A stretch of 64,000 nt of DNA from Brevibacillus parabrevis (GTDB taxonomy: Bacteria > Bacillota > Bacilli > Brevibacillales > Brevibacillaceae). The stretch is taken from positions 62,001-126,000 of the forward strand of contig NZ_RHHV01000021.1 in NCBI RefSeq assembly GCF_003710905.1, written 5' to 3'. Both the position numbers and the translations under genes were made by a program. Below, in pieces: positions 25,892 to 35,900 of this stretch; position 1 is the stretch's first letter, and each line of letters starts with the position of its first letter. The notes under the pieces were generated by a model that was not told where the DNA came from, made no database searches, and saw only the letters and a program-made list of their open reading frames with translations.

Positions 25892-26631
25892 CATTGGCTG
25901 CGGTTTTGCCCGGTATTGATGGTAAACGTGACGCGATCGGTCGGGATCAGCGAGCTGGAAGAGTGGAAGGGACTGCCTGTGTTATCGTAAGCTACCTTGT
26001 CGATCTGGTAGAGCGGCGTGCCGATGGAACAGCGCAGCAGTTCGGCTTCTTCCTGGGTTGCCATGATCACATTCAGCGTTTTCAGGTTGGAGGCAGGCTC
26101 GACCTGGTAGTATTTTTTCAGCACCTGATACGTCGAAATCGACTCGGCAATATACTTTTCCAGTTGGGGGAAGCGCGTCAGCGGATAGTAGACGGTTTCC
26201 CAAACAAGCGGGGCGTCGTTGACGTAGTGCAGCCGCTTCAATTGCAGGATCGGCGTCCCGACGGCTATTTGCAAAGGGGACGCGATCGCTTCGTCCGCCT
26301 CGATCAGCGCGGTTGAAATAATTTGCGGCTGCGGCAACTGCCCGGTCTGGGTGAGAAACTCGGAAAAGCCGTTGACTGCGATCAGCTCACGCTTCAATTT
26401 GGTAGCCGTGACGAACGTGCCTTTTCCTTGCTGGCGCTGCAAAATGCCAGCCTCGACCAGCTCCGTGATGGCTCGGCGGGTCGTAATCCGGCTCACCCCG
26501 TACATTTCGCACAGTTCTCCTTCCGGCGGGAGTTGCTGACCTGACTTGTATACACCACGATTGATATCTTCTTTGATGACTTCCTTGAGTTGGAGGTAGA
26601 GCGGCTTGTGACTCGCGTTATTTAATTTCAT
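25891..26631 (-). CDS. frlR: GntR/HutC-type regulator with UTRA ligand domain, FrlR-like
   Basis: A 246-residue repressor. The N-terminal winged helix (KSGQQLPPEGELCEMYGVSRITTRRAITELVEAGILQRQQGKGTFV) is of GntR type, and residues about 90-240 form a UTRA effector domain. By position it is the regulator of the adjoining fructoselysine genes, probably responding to a phosphorylated Amadori compound. CGTCTTATAA upstream of its own start (26663-26672) is the reverse complement of the motif at the frlD promoter, so it may also regulate itself and possibly the divergent glycosyltransferase. Confidence 0.85.
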   Translation of the reverse strand: MKLNNASHKPLYLQLKEVIKEDINRGVYKSGQQLPPEGELCEMYGVSRITTRRAITELVEAGILQRQQGKGTFVTATKLKRELIAVNGFSEFLTQTGQLPQPQIISTALIEADEAIASPLQIAVGTPILQLKRLHYVNDAPLVWETVYYPLTRFPQLEKYIAESISTYQVLKKYYQVEPASNLKTLNVIMATQEEAELLRCSIGTPLYQIDKVAYDNTGSPFHSSSSLIPTDRVTFTINTGQNRSQ

Positions 26632-26662
26632 CGCTTTTGTCTCCGATCAAAAAATTTTAAAT

Positions 26663-26673
26663 CGTCTTATAAT
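26663..26673. promoter_or_regulatory. Candidate FrlR site between frlR and the glycosyltransferase
   Basis: CGTCTTATAA is the reverse complement of TTATAAGACG found at frlD. It overlaps a TATAAT on the plus strand (26668-26673), so it could affect both divergent genes. Confidence 0.45.
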
Positions 26674-26785
26674 AATATATCATATTTCGGTCATGCAAGC
26701 ATTTTCGCAAAAAGGCGCTTCACTGGCATTACGCTTGACGGGACGCTATGATAAACATAATTGTTGGTGGAGAGGACTGGTACAT

Positions 26786-27979
26786 ATGGCTCGTGTCTTA
26801 TTCGTTAACGGCGGCTCGGAAGGACATGTCAACCCGACAGTCGGCGTGGTCCAAGAGCTTGTTTCGCGCGGGGAAGAGGTCGCGTACGTTGCGATTGAAG
26901 CTTATCGGGAGCGCTTGGAGCAGGCGGGCGCTACGGTACGAACTTTTGACGGACAAAAATTCATCCAGGCGTTCATCTCAGGGGGCAGAAATTACTTGCT
27001 GCAGAGAGTCAACGGACTTTTGCACACAGCGGATATCGTCATCCCGAGCGTTTTGGAGCAGATAAAAGGCGAGCAGTTTGATTATATCATTCACGACTCC
27101 ATGTTTGGCTGCGGCCGATTGCTTGCCGAGATGCTCCAGCTTCCGGCGATTAGCTCTTGTACTTCTTTTGCCCAGACGAAAGCTTCTTTCGAGGAGACGC
27201 TGGAGCAGCTTTCGCGCGAAATGCCTCTAGAGTTGAGGAAAGCGAGCGAAGCTGAATTTCAACGCCTGACAGCCAGCGTGCAGGAAAAGTACGGGGTACA
27301 GATTCATTCGCCTTACGAAGTGTTTTGCAATCCGGCACCATTGAGCATTGTTTACACATCAAGGGAGTTTCAACCTTTTGCAGAAGCGTTCGACCATACA
27401 TACAAATTTGTCGGCCCATCGATCGCTCCGCGCTACTCGCAAGATCGCTTCAATCTAGCGCAAATCAAAGAGAAGCGTCCGATTTACATCTCATTGGGCA
27501 CCATCGTGAATCATTCGATTGACTTTTATCAGCTTTGCTTTCAGGCATTCGGCAATACAGAGCATACTGTTGTCATGTCCATCGGGAACAAAGTCCAGCT
27601 TGCTGATCTGGGAGACATCCCTGAAAACTTCTTGGTGAAAAGCTATGTTCCCCAGCTCGATGTGCTCCAGCATGCCAAACTGTTTATTACGCATGGCGGG
27701 ATGAACAGTGCGAGCGAGGGGCTTTACTACGGGGTGCCGCTCGTTGTTCTCCCGCAAGGCGCGGATCAGCCCGTCATTGCCGGACAAGTTGCCAAGCTGG
27801 GGGCAGGACTTGCTTTGGACATGCAAAACTTGACCGCAAGCGAACTGCGCGAAGCCGCCGAGCAGGTGCTGGAGCAGCCGTCCTTCCGCAAAGCTGCTGC
27901 AACGGTCAGCGAATCGTTTCAACGAGCAGGCGGTTATCGGCAAGCGGTGGATGAGATTTTGCAGTGGAGAGGTCGGTAG
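26786..27979 (+). CDS. MGT-family (macrolide-type) UDP-glycosyltransferase
   Basis: GT-B fold glycosyltransferase of 397 residues, close in pattern to YjiC/YojK-type macrolide and flavonoid glucosyltransferases. The N-terminal acceptor domain starts with VLFVNGGSEGHVNPTVGVVQEL. The donor site is FITHGGMNSASEGLYYGVPLVVLPQGADQP. ATG 26786 is chosen for the GGTGGAGAGG upstream and the canonical N-terminus; the frame is open 31 codons further. It lies 420 nt before the NRPS-PKS operon on the same strand but has its own transcript start region. It may glycosylate the product for self-protection or tailoring, or it may be unrelated. Confidence 0.85.
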   Translation: MARVLFVNGGSEGHVNPTVGVVQELVSRGEEVAYVAIEAYRERLEQAGATVRTFDGQKFIQAFISGGRNYLLQRVNGLLHTADIVIPSVLEQIKGEQFDYIIHDSMFGCGRLLAEMLQLPAISSCTSFAQTKASFEETLEQLSREMPLELRKASEAEFQRLTASVQEKYGVQIHSPYEVFCNPAPLSIVYTSREFQPFAEAFDHTYKFVGPSIAPRYSQDRFNLAQIKEKRPIYISLGTIVNHSIDFYQLCFQAFGNTEHTVVMSIGNKVQLADLGDIPENFLVKSYVPQLDVLQHAKLFITHGGMNSASEGLYYGVPLVVLPQGADQPVIAGQVAKLGAGLALDMQNLTASELREAAEQVLEQPSFRKAAATVSESFQRAGGYRQAVDEILQWRGR

Positions 27980-28093
27980 CGGTTGGAAGGAACTCGCAGA
28001 CGACCAGAGCTTGTATCGCAATGGACGCCTGAGAGATTGCCACGACATTTTCTCGTCACAAGTTTGTCATTTCTATAAAAAAGTGGAAAAAGA

Positions 28094-28122
28094 TTGAAAT
28101 TGACTGGCGGATGGATTAAAAT
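28094..28122 (+). promoter_or_regulatory. Candidate promoter of the NRPS-PKS operon
   Basis: TTGAAA (28094-28099), a 17-nt spacer and TAAAAT (28117-28122). Use of this promoter would give a leader of about 270 nt before the first synthetase gene. Confidence 0.45.
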
Positions 28123-28272
28123 TTTTCTAAAGGAATTACGGACGTTAGCAAACATGCGATCATGAGAAGTCAGGGAAGTATTCGTTCGAAAAAGCCCCGT
28201 TTGAATCTAATAGCACAGCAACCTGAGTGAATCTATTGAAGCTTAGGCACTTTAGAGGAATGAAGGGGTCAT

Positions 28273-28340
28273 ACGGCAATGCAGCGCAGTGGAGTGTATC
28301 GGCAGATCGATACATGAAAGGGCGAAGCATTGCCGTTTTT
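28273..28340 (+). promoter_or_regulatory. Structured leader with terminator-like outer stem
   Basis: ACGGCAATGC (28273-28282) pairs perfectly with GCATTGCCGT (28327-28336), and five T follow at once. Inside the 44-nt interval a second perfect stem forms (TGTATCG 28295-28301 with CGATACA 28308-28314). The element lies 60 nt before the likely synthetase start. It could be an attenuator, a riboswitch-like element or a protein-binding leader. I find no T-box or other known riboswitch consensus. Confidence 0.5.
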
Positions 28341-28399
28341 GGTATGTTTGCCATTCAAAAGCGAAAGAAGTTTCAAAGATGATGGAGGAATCGCTAGAC

Positions 28400-31300
28400 A
28401 TGGAGCAAATCACGTACTATCCACTGACTCATCCGCAAAAAAGAATCTGGTCAATCGAGCAGATTTATCCCGACACTCCTTTGCACAACATTGGCGGAAC
28501 CGTAATGATAAAAGGCACTGTACAGATGCCCGCGCTTGAAAAAGCGATTCATCTGCTTATGGAAAAACATGAAGCTTTGCGGCTGCGAGTTTTGAACCGC
28601 AGCGGCGAGCCGCTGCAATACGTGAGTCCGTTTGCCCCGTTCCCACTGGACTATATCGATTTCTCAACAGGCAAAGAGCCGCGAAAAGATTTTGCCGATT
28701 GGGTGCAAGCGGAAGCGAGAAAGCCGTTCGTCATCGAAAACGAGAGGCTTTTTTATTTTGCCTTGTTTCGCATCTCGGACGAGGAACATGGCTACCTGGT
28801 CAAGTTGCATCACATGATCGCCGATGGCTGGTCGATCAACATTATGACCGAGCATATTCGGGAACATTACGGCAAGCTTGTGCGCGGAGAGGAAGTCTCT
28901 GACCATCAGTCTGCTCCGAGCTACCTGGCTTACATCGACCACGAGCGGGACTATCTTGCGTCGGAGCGCTTCTGGAAAAACCGGACGTTTTGGAACGAGA
29001 AATTCCGCGATCTTCCTGACGCGTATGTGGAAAAAAGCTCAGACACGTTGCCGGGAAACCGCATCACGCATGAATGGAGTGCCGAGCTTTCCAATCAAGT
29101 AAAAGAGTGGGCAAAAGCAAACAACTGGTCGCTGAATACCATTTTTGTGGCGCTGTACTTGCTGTATGTACACAAGTTTACCGGGCGCGAGGATCTCGTG
29201 ATTGGCACGCCGGTGCTCAATCGATCCGGGAAGCAGCAAAAGAGCATGTTTGGCATGTTTACCAGCACGATGCCGTTTCGTTTTACCATCGACGATCGCT
29301 GTTCTGTCGCGGACATGGTGGCTCGGGTCAACAGGGAGCTTTTGGATTGCTTTTTCCATCAGCGCTATCCGTATGACTTGCTGATTCAGGACGTGGAGCT
29401 GAAAAAAAGAGGCTACCATCAGCTGTTTGATGTGTGTATCAATTACTACAACACAGCGCTCCAGACGGTTTGGGACGGCTGCGCGGTCGAGAATGTCGAG
29501 TTTTACAGCGGGCACCAAATTTATTCGATGCAGCTCGTCATCAAGGAATGGTCGGACTCCGGTCGCATCAGCATCAGTTTTGACTACAAAACGAGCGACT
29601 ACGCGGAAGAGCAGATCGAGGATTTGTTTGCTCGTCTGACCGCTTTGACCCGGAAAATCGTGGCCCGGCCCGACGAGCCGATCAAGCAGCTTACGCTTTT
29701 CTCCGAGGAAGAGCAGCAAAAACTGGTAGTGGAGTATAACGGGACAGATGCCTTTTATCCGCGCGACCAAACGATCTATCAGCTTTTTGAAGCGCAGGCA
29801 GCAAAAACGCCGGACAAGCTCGCCGTCCAATATGGCGAAAAGTTTTTGACCTACCAGCAATTGAACGAGAAAGCCAACCAGCTTGCCAGATATTTAAAAG
29901 AACAAGAGGTTGGGCGAGAAACGATCGTAGGCTTGTTGACCACGCACTCTTTGGAAACCGTGATCGGGCTGATTGCCGTCGGAAAAGCGGGCGGCGCCTT
30001 CATGCCGATCGATCCTGACAATCCAGCCGAGCGAACTCGCTATTTGCTGCAAAACTCCGGCACCCAGCTTTTGCTGACGAATGTGGACCCGGCGGACGAG
30101 TGGGGCTTCACTGGACAGATCATCCGCCTGCCGGACGTCGACTGCACAGCGTATGCATCCACTAACTTGCAGGCTGAAAGCGGGCCTGCCGATCTGGTGT
30201 ACATGATTTATACATCCGGTTCTACGGGCAGGCCGAAGGGCACGATGGTGGAACACCGCGGGCTGGTCAATTACATTTGCTGGGCGAAAAAGATGTATGT
30301 CAAGCAGGATGACGAGGTGTTCCCGCTCTATTCGTCTTTGGCGTTCGACCTGACGATTACCTCCGTGTTTACTCCGCTGATTAGCGGCGGCACGATCATG
30401 GTCTACAGCCACACAGAAGACGAGTATGTGCTGTTCCGCATTTTGCGTGAGAACAAAGCGACGATCGTCAAGCTTACGCCTTCGCATTTATCTTTGTTAA
30501 CAGATCGTGACAATCGGAATTGTTCGGTGAAAAGGTTCATCGTGGGCGGTGAAAATCTGAAGGTCAGCCTTGCCAAAAGCGTCTGCGACAGCTTCGGAGG
30601 AAACATCGAGATTCTCAACGAGTACGGCCCAACCGAGACGGTGGTCGGGTGCATGATTCACGCTTTTGATCCCGTGACGGACACAAGAGCCGCTGTGCCC
30701 ATCGGGAAGCCGGCCGACAATGTCCGCATATACGTACTGGACAAACAGTTGGCTCCTGTCCCGACCTACGCTGTCGGGGAAATGTATATTGCGGGCGACG
30801 GAGTGGCGAGAGGGTACTTCCGCAATGAGGAGCTGACCAGAGAGAAATTTATCGACGACCCGTTCGTTCCTGGGGAGCGGATGTACAAGACGGGAGACCT
30901 TGGCAGGTTTTTGCCGGATGGCAAGCTGGAGTATTTGGGCAGGGGCGACCAGCAAGTCAAGATCAGAGGCTACCGGGTTGAATTGGGCGAAATCGAAAAC
31001 CAGTTGCTCCAGCACCCGCTTGTAAAAAAGGCGGTTGTCCTCGACAGGGAAGACAAGCAGCAAACCGTGATGCTGTGCGCCTATTACGTCGCGGCGGGCG
31101 AGATCGCCAGTTTTGAGCTGAAACAGCATTTGGCACGGCAACTGCCGGATTACCTTGTCCCGCATCATTTCATCGAGGTAAAAGAAATCCCGCTCACAGC
31201 CAACGGCAAGGTCGACACGCGCTCCTTGGCTGAGATCGAGTTGCCAAGCACGGAACACATCGAATATGACGCTTATTCGAGCGAAAAAGAAAAGCAGTTC

Positions 31301-32902
31301 ATTCAGACGGTGGAAGAAGTTCTTGGCGTCTGGCAGATCGGTCGCAAGCACAACTTTTACCATATGGGCGGAGACTCGATCAAAGCTATTCAGATCGCTT
31401 CCAGGCTGAGTGGAAAAGGCTACCAGATCAAGGTCAAGGAGATGCTGTCCACCCCCATCATGGAGGAGATGGCCATGCTTGTCGAAGAAGTTCAGCTGAC
31501 TGTTGTCGAGCAAGGGCTGGCGGAGGGCAGCATTTTGCCTACGCCGATCGTTGCCTGGTTTTTTGCCCGGTCATTCCCCAGCCCGCAGCATTATCATCAG
31601 ACTGTTTTCGTGGAAATCAGCCCGGCCGTTACGGTAGAAATGCTGGAACGAGCGCTGTTCAAGCTTGTGGAGCACCACGACAGCTTGCGCATGAACGTCA
31701 GAGCTGCTCACGGCGATTTGTTCTACAACAATGACCACTTGCTGGCCCCGTATCCAATCGAACAGCGCGAGTTTACGGACATTGCTCATTCCGAGCGCTA
31801 TGACAGGCTAGAGCAGGTGGCGCATGAACTGGCGGAGCGCACAGACTTGTCCCGCGACCTTTTGCTGAAAGCTTGCCTGATTCATCTCGGAAGCACGCGC
31901 CATTTGCTGCTGTCTGCCCATCATCTGCTAGTAGATGGCGTCTCCTGGCGAATCATCCTAGAAGATTTGAACGCGCTGCTCAAGCAAATTTGTCTCGGAC
32001 AAGCGGTGGAACTTCCTTTGAAGACGCATTCCTATCAAAAATGGGCAGAGTCTTTGGCTGGCTACTGGCGCAGCGAGAGAGAGGCGGGGGCAGAAAAAGA
32101 AAAAGCGTACTGGGAAGCGGTCTTGCAAAAGTTTGTGCCGTTTCCGACTGACCATGATTACGGCGCAGACCGTTTGGCTGCCAGCTGCACCCTTTCTGCC
32201 GAGCTGAGCAAGCAGGAAACACTGGCACTTTTGACCGAAGCCAATGCTTCCTACAATACGGAGCCTGTCGATCTGCTGTTGACGGCTTTATTCATCGCGA
32301 TCCGCGAACATACAGGACAGACGGATATCGTAATCGAGACGGAGGGGCATGGGCGAGAACAGCTTGCGGAAAAGCTGGATATCGGCAGAACGGTCGGATG
32401 GTTCACGAGTCTCTACCCGTTTGGCCTCTCGCTCACAGACGGAGCTTTGTCCGAGCAGATCAAGCATGTCAAGGAGACGCGAAGAAACGTACCAAACAAC
32501 GGAGTTGGTTACGGCATTTTGCGCTATTTGGCAAAGACTGTCCCGGACTACGCCCCCCAGACGGTCAGGTTTAATTACTTGGGCGAGTTTGCCCAAACGT
32601 TTGACGGCGGCTACGTGAAACTGCTCGGCGGCGCTTTCCAGCAAAACACCAGCCCGGACAACCCGCTCACTTGCCTGATCGATGTGAACTGCTTTGTTCT
32701 GGATGGTCAGTTGCAAATACGGCTTGCCTTTAGCCGGAACAAGTTTACGGAAAGCAGCATGCAGCGCTTTTTGGGCAACTTCCAGCGCCATCTGGGCGAG
32801 ATCATTCTGCATGGCAGCCAGCACGGAGCGAAGGAGTTTACCCCTTCTGATTTTGACACGGTAGAGCTTACGCAAGAAGAGTTGGACAATTTGTTCATTT
32901 GA
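28400..32902 (+). CDS. NRPS loading module C-A(Asn)-T-E, N-acyl-D-Asn cap
   Basis: A 1,500-residue one-module synthetase. The N-terminal C domain (about 1-430) begins with LTHPQKRIW, a form seen in lipid-accepting starter C domains, and has HHMIADG. The A domain (about 450-950) has the eight-position code DLTKIGEVG plus the invariant Lys, which is the known Asn code. The carrier Ser is 993 (GGDS). An epimerisation domain follows (about 1040-1490) with HHLLVDGVSW, EGHGRE and TVGWFTSLYP, so the product should be acyl-D-Asn. The tail (LTQEELDNLF) looks like a donor communication domain for the next synthetase. ATG 28400 is preferred, behind GGAGGA; the frame is open upstream to 28289. The context with a ClbP-like peptidase supports a prodrug cap. 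Confidence 0.9.
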   Translation: MEQITYYPLTHPQKRIWSIEQIYPDTPLHNIGGTVMIKGTVQMPALEKAIHLLMEKHEALRLRVLNRSGEPLQYVSPFAPFPLDYIDFSTGKEPRKDFADWVQAEARKPFVIENERLFYFALFRISDEEHGYLVKLHHMIADGWSINIMTEHIREHYGKLVRGEEVSDHQSAPSYLAYIDHERDYLASERFWKNRTFWNEKFRDLPDAYVEKSSDTLPGNRITHEWSAELSNQVKEWAKANNWSLNTIFVALYLLYVHKFTGREDLVIGTPVLNRSGKQQKSMFGMFTSTMPFRFTIDDRCSVADMVARVNRELLDCFFHQRYPYDLLIQDVELKKRGYHQLFDVCINYYNTALQTVWDGCAVENVEFYSGHQIYSMQLVIKEWSDSGRISISFDYKTSDYAEEQIEDLFARLTALTRKIVARPDEPIKQLTLFSEEEQQKLVVEYNGTDAFYPRDQTIYQLFEAQAAKTPDKLAVQYGEKFLTYQQLNEKANQLARYLKEQEVGRETIVGLLTTHSLETVIGLIAVGKAGGAFMPIDPDNPAERTRYLLQNSGTQLLLTNVDPADEWGFTGQIIRLPDVDCTAYASTNLQAESGPADLVYMIYTSGSTGRPKGTMVEHRGLVNYICWAKKMYVKQDDEVFPLYSSLAFDLTITSVFTPLISGGTIMVYSHTEDEYVLFRILRENKATIVKLTPSHLSLLTDRDNRNCSVKRFIVGGENLKVSLAKSVCDSFGGNIEILNEYGPTETVVGCMIHAFDPVTDTRAAVPIGKPADNVRIYVLDKQLAPVPTYAVGEMYIAGDGVARGYFRNEELTREKFIDDPFVPGERMYKTGDLGRFLPDGKLEYLGRGDQQVKIRGYRVELGEIENQLLQHPLVKKAVVLDREDKQQTVMLCAYYVAAGEIASFELKQHLARQLPDYLVPHHFIEVKEIPLTANGKVDTRSLAEIELPSTEHIEYDAYSSEKEKQFIQTVEEVLGVWQIGRKHNFYHMGGDSIKAIQIASRLSGKGYQIKVKEMLSTPIMEEMAMLVEEVQLTVVEQGLAEGSILPTPIVAWFFARSFPSPQHYHQTVFVEISPAVTVEMLERALFKLVEHHDSLRMNVRAAHGDLFYNNDHLLAPYPIEQREFTDIAHSERYDRLEQVAHELAERTDLSRDLLLKACLIHLGSTRHLLLSAHHLLVDGVSWRIILEDLNALLKQICLGQAVELPLKTHSYQKWAESLAGYWRSEREAGAEKEKAYWEAVLQKFVPFPTDHDYGADRLAASCTLSAELSKQETLALLTEANASYNTEPVDLLLTALFIAIREHTGQTDIVIETEGHGREQLAEKLDIGRTVGWFTSLYPFGLSLTDGALSEQIKHVKETRRNVPNNGVGYGILRYLAKTVPDYAPQTVRFNYLGEFAQTFDGGYVKLLGGAFQQNTSPDNPLTCLIDVNCFVLDGQLQIRLAFSRNKFTESSMQRFLGNFQRHLGEIILHGSQHGAKEFTPSDFDTVELTQEELDNLFI

Positions 32903-32934
32903 CGGCGGAAAATTCGGGATGAGAGGTTAAGTGT

Positions 32935-35900
32935 ATGAGAAAAGGAATCGCGGCATGGCTTGTCCTGCTTTTGCTCACCATGACTTTTCCCTGGAAATTA
33001 CAGGCGGAAACAGCGGCAACAACCAGTCTGGACGAACAAAAAATCGCAGCCATCGAAGCTTGGATCGAGGAAAAAATGCAGGACGGCAAAATACCGGGGG
33101 CATCTGTCGTCATTGTCAAAGGCGAAGAGACGATCTACAACCGCGGGTTTGGCTATGCGGACGTGGCCGCGCAACGCCCGGTGACGACACAAACGCTGTT
33201 TGAGCTTGGTTCTACGAGCAAAGCGTTTACTGGCCTGATCATACTGGCGCTGGAAGAACAAGGACTGCTCAGCTTACAAGACCCGGTGCAAAAATATCTC
33301 CCGTGGTTTCAGATGAAGGATGCCAGAGGAAATACGCCGCCTATTACGCTGGAACAATTGCTCCACCATACTAGCGGAATCCCGTTCCGCTCGATTGGCG
33401 AGATTCCGGCAGGCGAAGAGGCAGACGCGCTGGAGCGGACAGTCAGGGCAGCCGCAGGACAGACGCTCGATTTTTCTCCGGGAGAACGCTTCCTGTATGC
33501 GTCGATCAACTACGATGTCCTCGGATTGGTCGTAGAAAAAGTGACGGGGAAGTCTTTTGAACAGGTGGCAAAAGACAACGTGCTGACGCCGCTCGGCATG
33601 CAGCATTCCTACCTGTTCCGTCAGGAAGCCGAGCAGCATGAAATGGCCAAAGGCTATAAAATCGGCTTTTTGGGAGCGCGAGAATACGAGGCTCCTGTGT
33701 ATCGGGGCAATACGCCAGCCGGATACATCATTTCCAATAGCGAGGATATGGCGATTTGGCTGAAAAAGCAGCTCGGCTCGGGAGCAAACGAACAGGTGAG
33801 CAGCGAGCTGATTAGAAGGTCCCATCAGCCGGATCGCTCTGTTTTTCCGGGCGGCGACGGCTCCTCGTATGCTGCGGGCTGGTTCGTCTACCAAAAAGGC
33901 AGCGGCGAGCTGTCCCACGGCGGAAGCAACCCGAATTACTCTTCCTCGGTCGTCATTCGCCCGGGCGAGCAGCTGGGAGTAGCGGTATTAACCAATATCA
34001 ACTCGGCTCACACACAGGCGATGGGTCAGGGAATCATGGAAATTTTGCAAGGCAAGCAACCGCCGGAAAACGTTTCCGACCTTTACAGCAGTGTCGACAA
34101 GGTGGCGGTTGTCATTTTGTGCATCGCGATCCCGTTGATTGCGGTTACCGCCTGGTTTGCCGCCAAGGCGCTCGGCGAAATCGCCCGAAAACAGCGGCGT
34201 CCATCCGCAGGGTTTGTGAAAAACGCGTATCGCTTTGCCGTGCTGCTCGTCTGTTTAGGGCTGTGCGGATACTGTTTTTGGCAAATTCCTTCCGTCTTGT
34301 TTGACGGGCTGTCCTGGAGCTTCGTCGACGTCTGGGCGCCTGCAAGCTTTGTGGTCGCCATCCTTAGCTTGTTTGTCGGGATTGTGCTGTTTTCCGTCTA
34401 TTACTGGATGACGGTTGTGTTTCCAAAAGCGAATGACCGGACCTTTTTTCCGATCATCGTCCTCAGTACCGTCAGTGGATTGGGCAATGCGCTGATTATT
34501 TTTATCATCAACGAGGCGCTCAACCATACTGACCGTTTTCAGGGCGGCTTGTTTTCCTTTTTTATCATGGGCATCCTCATCTACGTGTGCGGACAAAGGT
34601 TGGTCAGGGCCAAACTGATTACGATCACAAACGAGATGGTGTTCCAAAAAAGAACAGAGTTGATCGACAAAATTCTCAACTCTCCGTACCAAAACATTGA
34701 AGCCATCGAAAAAGAGCGCATCTACTCCGTGTTGAACAACGATACGGAAACGATCAGCGGCGTGTCCAACATCTTGATTTTCGGGGTCACCAGTCTGGTT
34801 ACTTTGCTGTGTTGCTTCATTTATTTAGGCATGGTCAATCTGTATGGCCTGCTCATTTCCATTGTCGTGATTTTGGTCGCCGCCGGGCTTTATTTTCTCG
34901 CAGGTCGGTATGCCAATCGCGTGTGGGAAGAGACGAGGGACATACAAAATGCCTTTTTCAAGTTCATCAATCACATGATTGGCGGTTTCAAGGAACTGAG
35001 CATCCACAAAGGAAAGAAAGGGCAATTCCAGCAGGAGTTGCAACAAAGCTGCGATACGTACCGGATCAAGCGGATTCAGGGGGATTTAAGTTTCGCCAAC
35101 GTGTTTGTGATGGGCGAGCTGCTGTTCACCTTCGTGATCGGGGTCGTTGCGTTCATTTTCCCTGTCGTCTTTACGGATATTGCCAGCAGTTCCTTGCGAG
35201 CCTACATTTTTGTGTTTCTGTATATGACAGGCCCTGTGCACGGCGTTTTGGATGCGATTCCGAATTTTATTCGCGTCCGGATTAGCTGGAATCGGTTGAA
35301 TGAACTATCGAGACAGCTGGAAGTCGGTGAGGACAAACAGGAGGGGCAAAAGATAGAGGCACTTCCATCTGGCGAAGACATTCATTTGGAGGCCAGAGCT
35401 GTTGAATATCATTATAAAAACGCCGAGGGCGAGCAGTTTACTGTCGGTCCGGTCAACCTGAGCTTCCATTCTGGTCAGGTCACTTTCATTACGGGCGGGA
35501 ACGGGAGCGGGAAATCGACATTAGGCAAGCTGTTGGTGGGATTGTACAAGCCCGACCGGGGTGAACTGTTGGTGAATGGTCAGCGCCAGGAAGAGTTGGG
35601 GCAACATTTTGCTGCCATTTTCAGCGATTTTCACTTGTTCGAGAAGTTGTACGGCATCAACGTCAATCAAAAAGAACAAGAAATTCAAGAATATTTGCTG
35701 AAACTCGGCATCGACCATAAGCTGCACATCCAGAATGGCGGCTTCAGCACGGTCAATCTGTCTACGGGCCAAAGAAAACGGTTGGCCTTGTTAGTCAGTT
35801 GCATGGAGGATCGACCGGTCTATTTCTTTGACGAATGGGCTGCCGATCAGGACCCTGAGTTTAGAGAATATTTTTACAACACACTTCTGCCTGAGATGAA

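Noticed and set aside
28160..28400. T-box or other known riboswitch in the synthetase leader
   Set aside because: The T-box sequence and specifier-loop elements are absent, and I could not match the lysine, cobalamin, c-di-GMP or guanidine consensus. Only unnamed paired stems are claimed.
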